In this document: positions 63,738-64,000 of the stretch, piece after piece
Position numbering within the stretch: the stretch's first letter is position 1
Layout of the letters: each line of letters opens with the position of its first letter
Source of the DNA: Labia minor
Taxonomy: Eukaryota; Arthropoda; Insecta; Dermaptera; Spongiphoridae
Reading direction: 5' to 3'
Assembly (NCBI GenBank): GCA_963082975.1
Contig: OY720349.1
Coordinates: 64,354,501-64,418,500 of the forward strand
DNA: 64,000 bases
Notes under the pieces: generated by a model
The model's input: only the letters and a program-made list of their open reading frames with translations
The model's database searches: none
Told to the model about the DNA's origin: nothing
Translations under genes and position numbers: made by a program

Positions 63738-64000
63738 TAATCAGGAAAATTTTTTAAGTGTTTTATAGGAATTTTTTAGAGAATATTCCATTAAACTAAA
63801 AATTCACTATAGTAAATATTATACTATTTAATATAAGTTTGGAGTATCAAAATAAAAAAAAATCATATAGCTTCTATAAATATAACTTTACAACTCTTCT
63901 ACAAATTCCCAAAATTTTTACAAATAACAATTATAAGAATTTCAAAATTAATACTATTTGAGTTCATTCTTTGAATATTTCAATTTTCAAATAATTATTC

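Noticed and set aside
1..64000. CRISPR arrays, bacterial operons, organelle DNA or integrated viral genes
   Set aside because: I saw no regularly spaced repeats, ribosome-binding-site-led genes, rRNA or viral structural genes.

Overview
The window is a strongly AT-rich stretch of a eukaryotic nuclear genome, most likely an arthropod. The evidence is a spliced immunoglobulin-domain exon resembling the Sidestep family, two mariner remnants, 5'-truncated non-LTR retrotransposons, Helitrons, hAT-type MITEs and a copia-type tRNA-iMet primer site, set in kilobases of low-complexity AT sequence. Nothing looks bacterial or organellar: there are no long ORFs, no operons and no rRNA. I cannot name the species.

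Only one host coding segment is secure, a 130-bp exon at 25960-26089 on the + strand. It has a polypyrimidine tract and AG before it and a GT donor after it, and it is clearly more GC-rich than its surroundings. It encodes the first half of an Ig V-set domain. I found no partner exon, so the flanking sequence is probably long intron, and much of the window may be intronic sequence of this gene.

The rest is a mobile-element graveyard. From left to right: a dispersed ~600-bp repeat with ACCGACCGACG inverted arms (1697-2326; other copies at 21366, 49349 and 63712); a miniature copia-type LTR element of the TRIM kind (3473-4098); three adjacent TIR elements (5422-5675, 5760-6493 and 6498-6940, the last a hAT MITE with a perfect 8-bp target duplication); a Helitron with a helicase remnant and a nested LINE (7629-9043); an inverted second copy of the 5760 element (14815-15160); several LINE 3' ends; Helitron copies at 17913, 22875-23468 and 29420-30337 (the last again with a nested LINE); a paired ~150-bp repeat ending in a hairpin (21195, 24538); two fold-back elements with a GACGTTTCGGC motif (30693, 32101); a second hAT MITE (33644-33963); a possible degraded coding stretch (38816-39106, - strand); a LINE copy with a 16-bp target duplication (47150-47635); two mariner remnants (55383-55620 and 57122-57568); and a possible LTR-retrotransposon primer site (62365).

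These elements do not form a pathway. Their value lies in nesting and boundaries: several have exact ends, target duplications or insertions into one another, so their relative ages can be worked out. No CRISPR, defence island, gene cluster or convincing new enzymatic system is visible. The most unusual items are the TRIM-like element, the repeated LINE-in-Helitron arrangement and the two fold-back elements.
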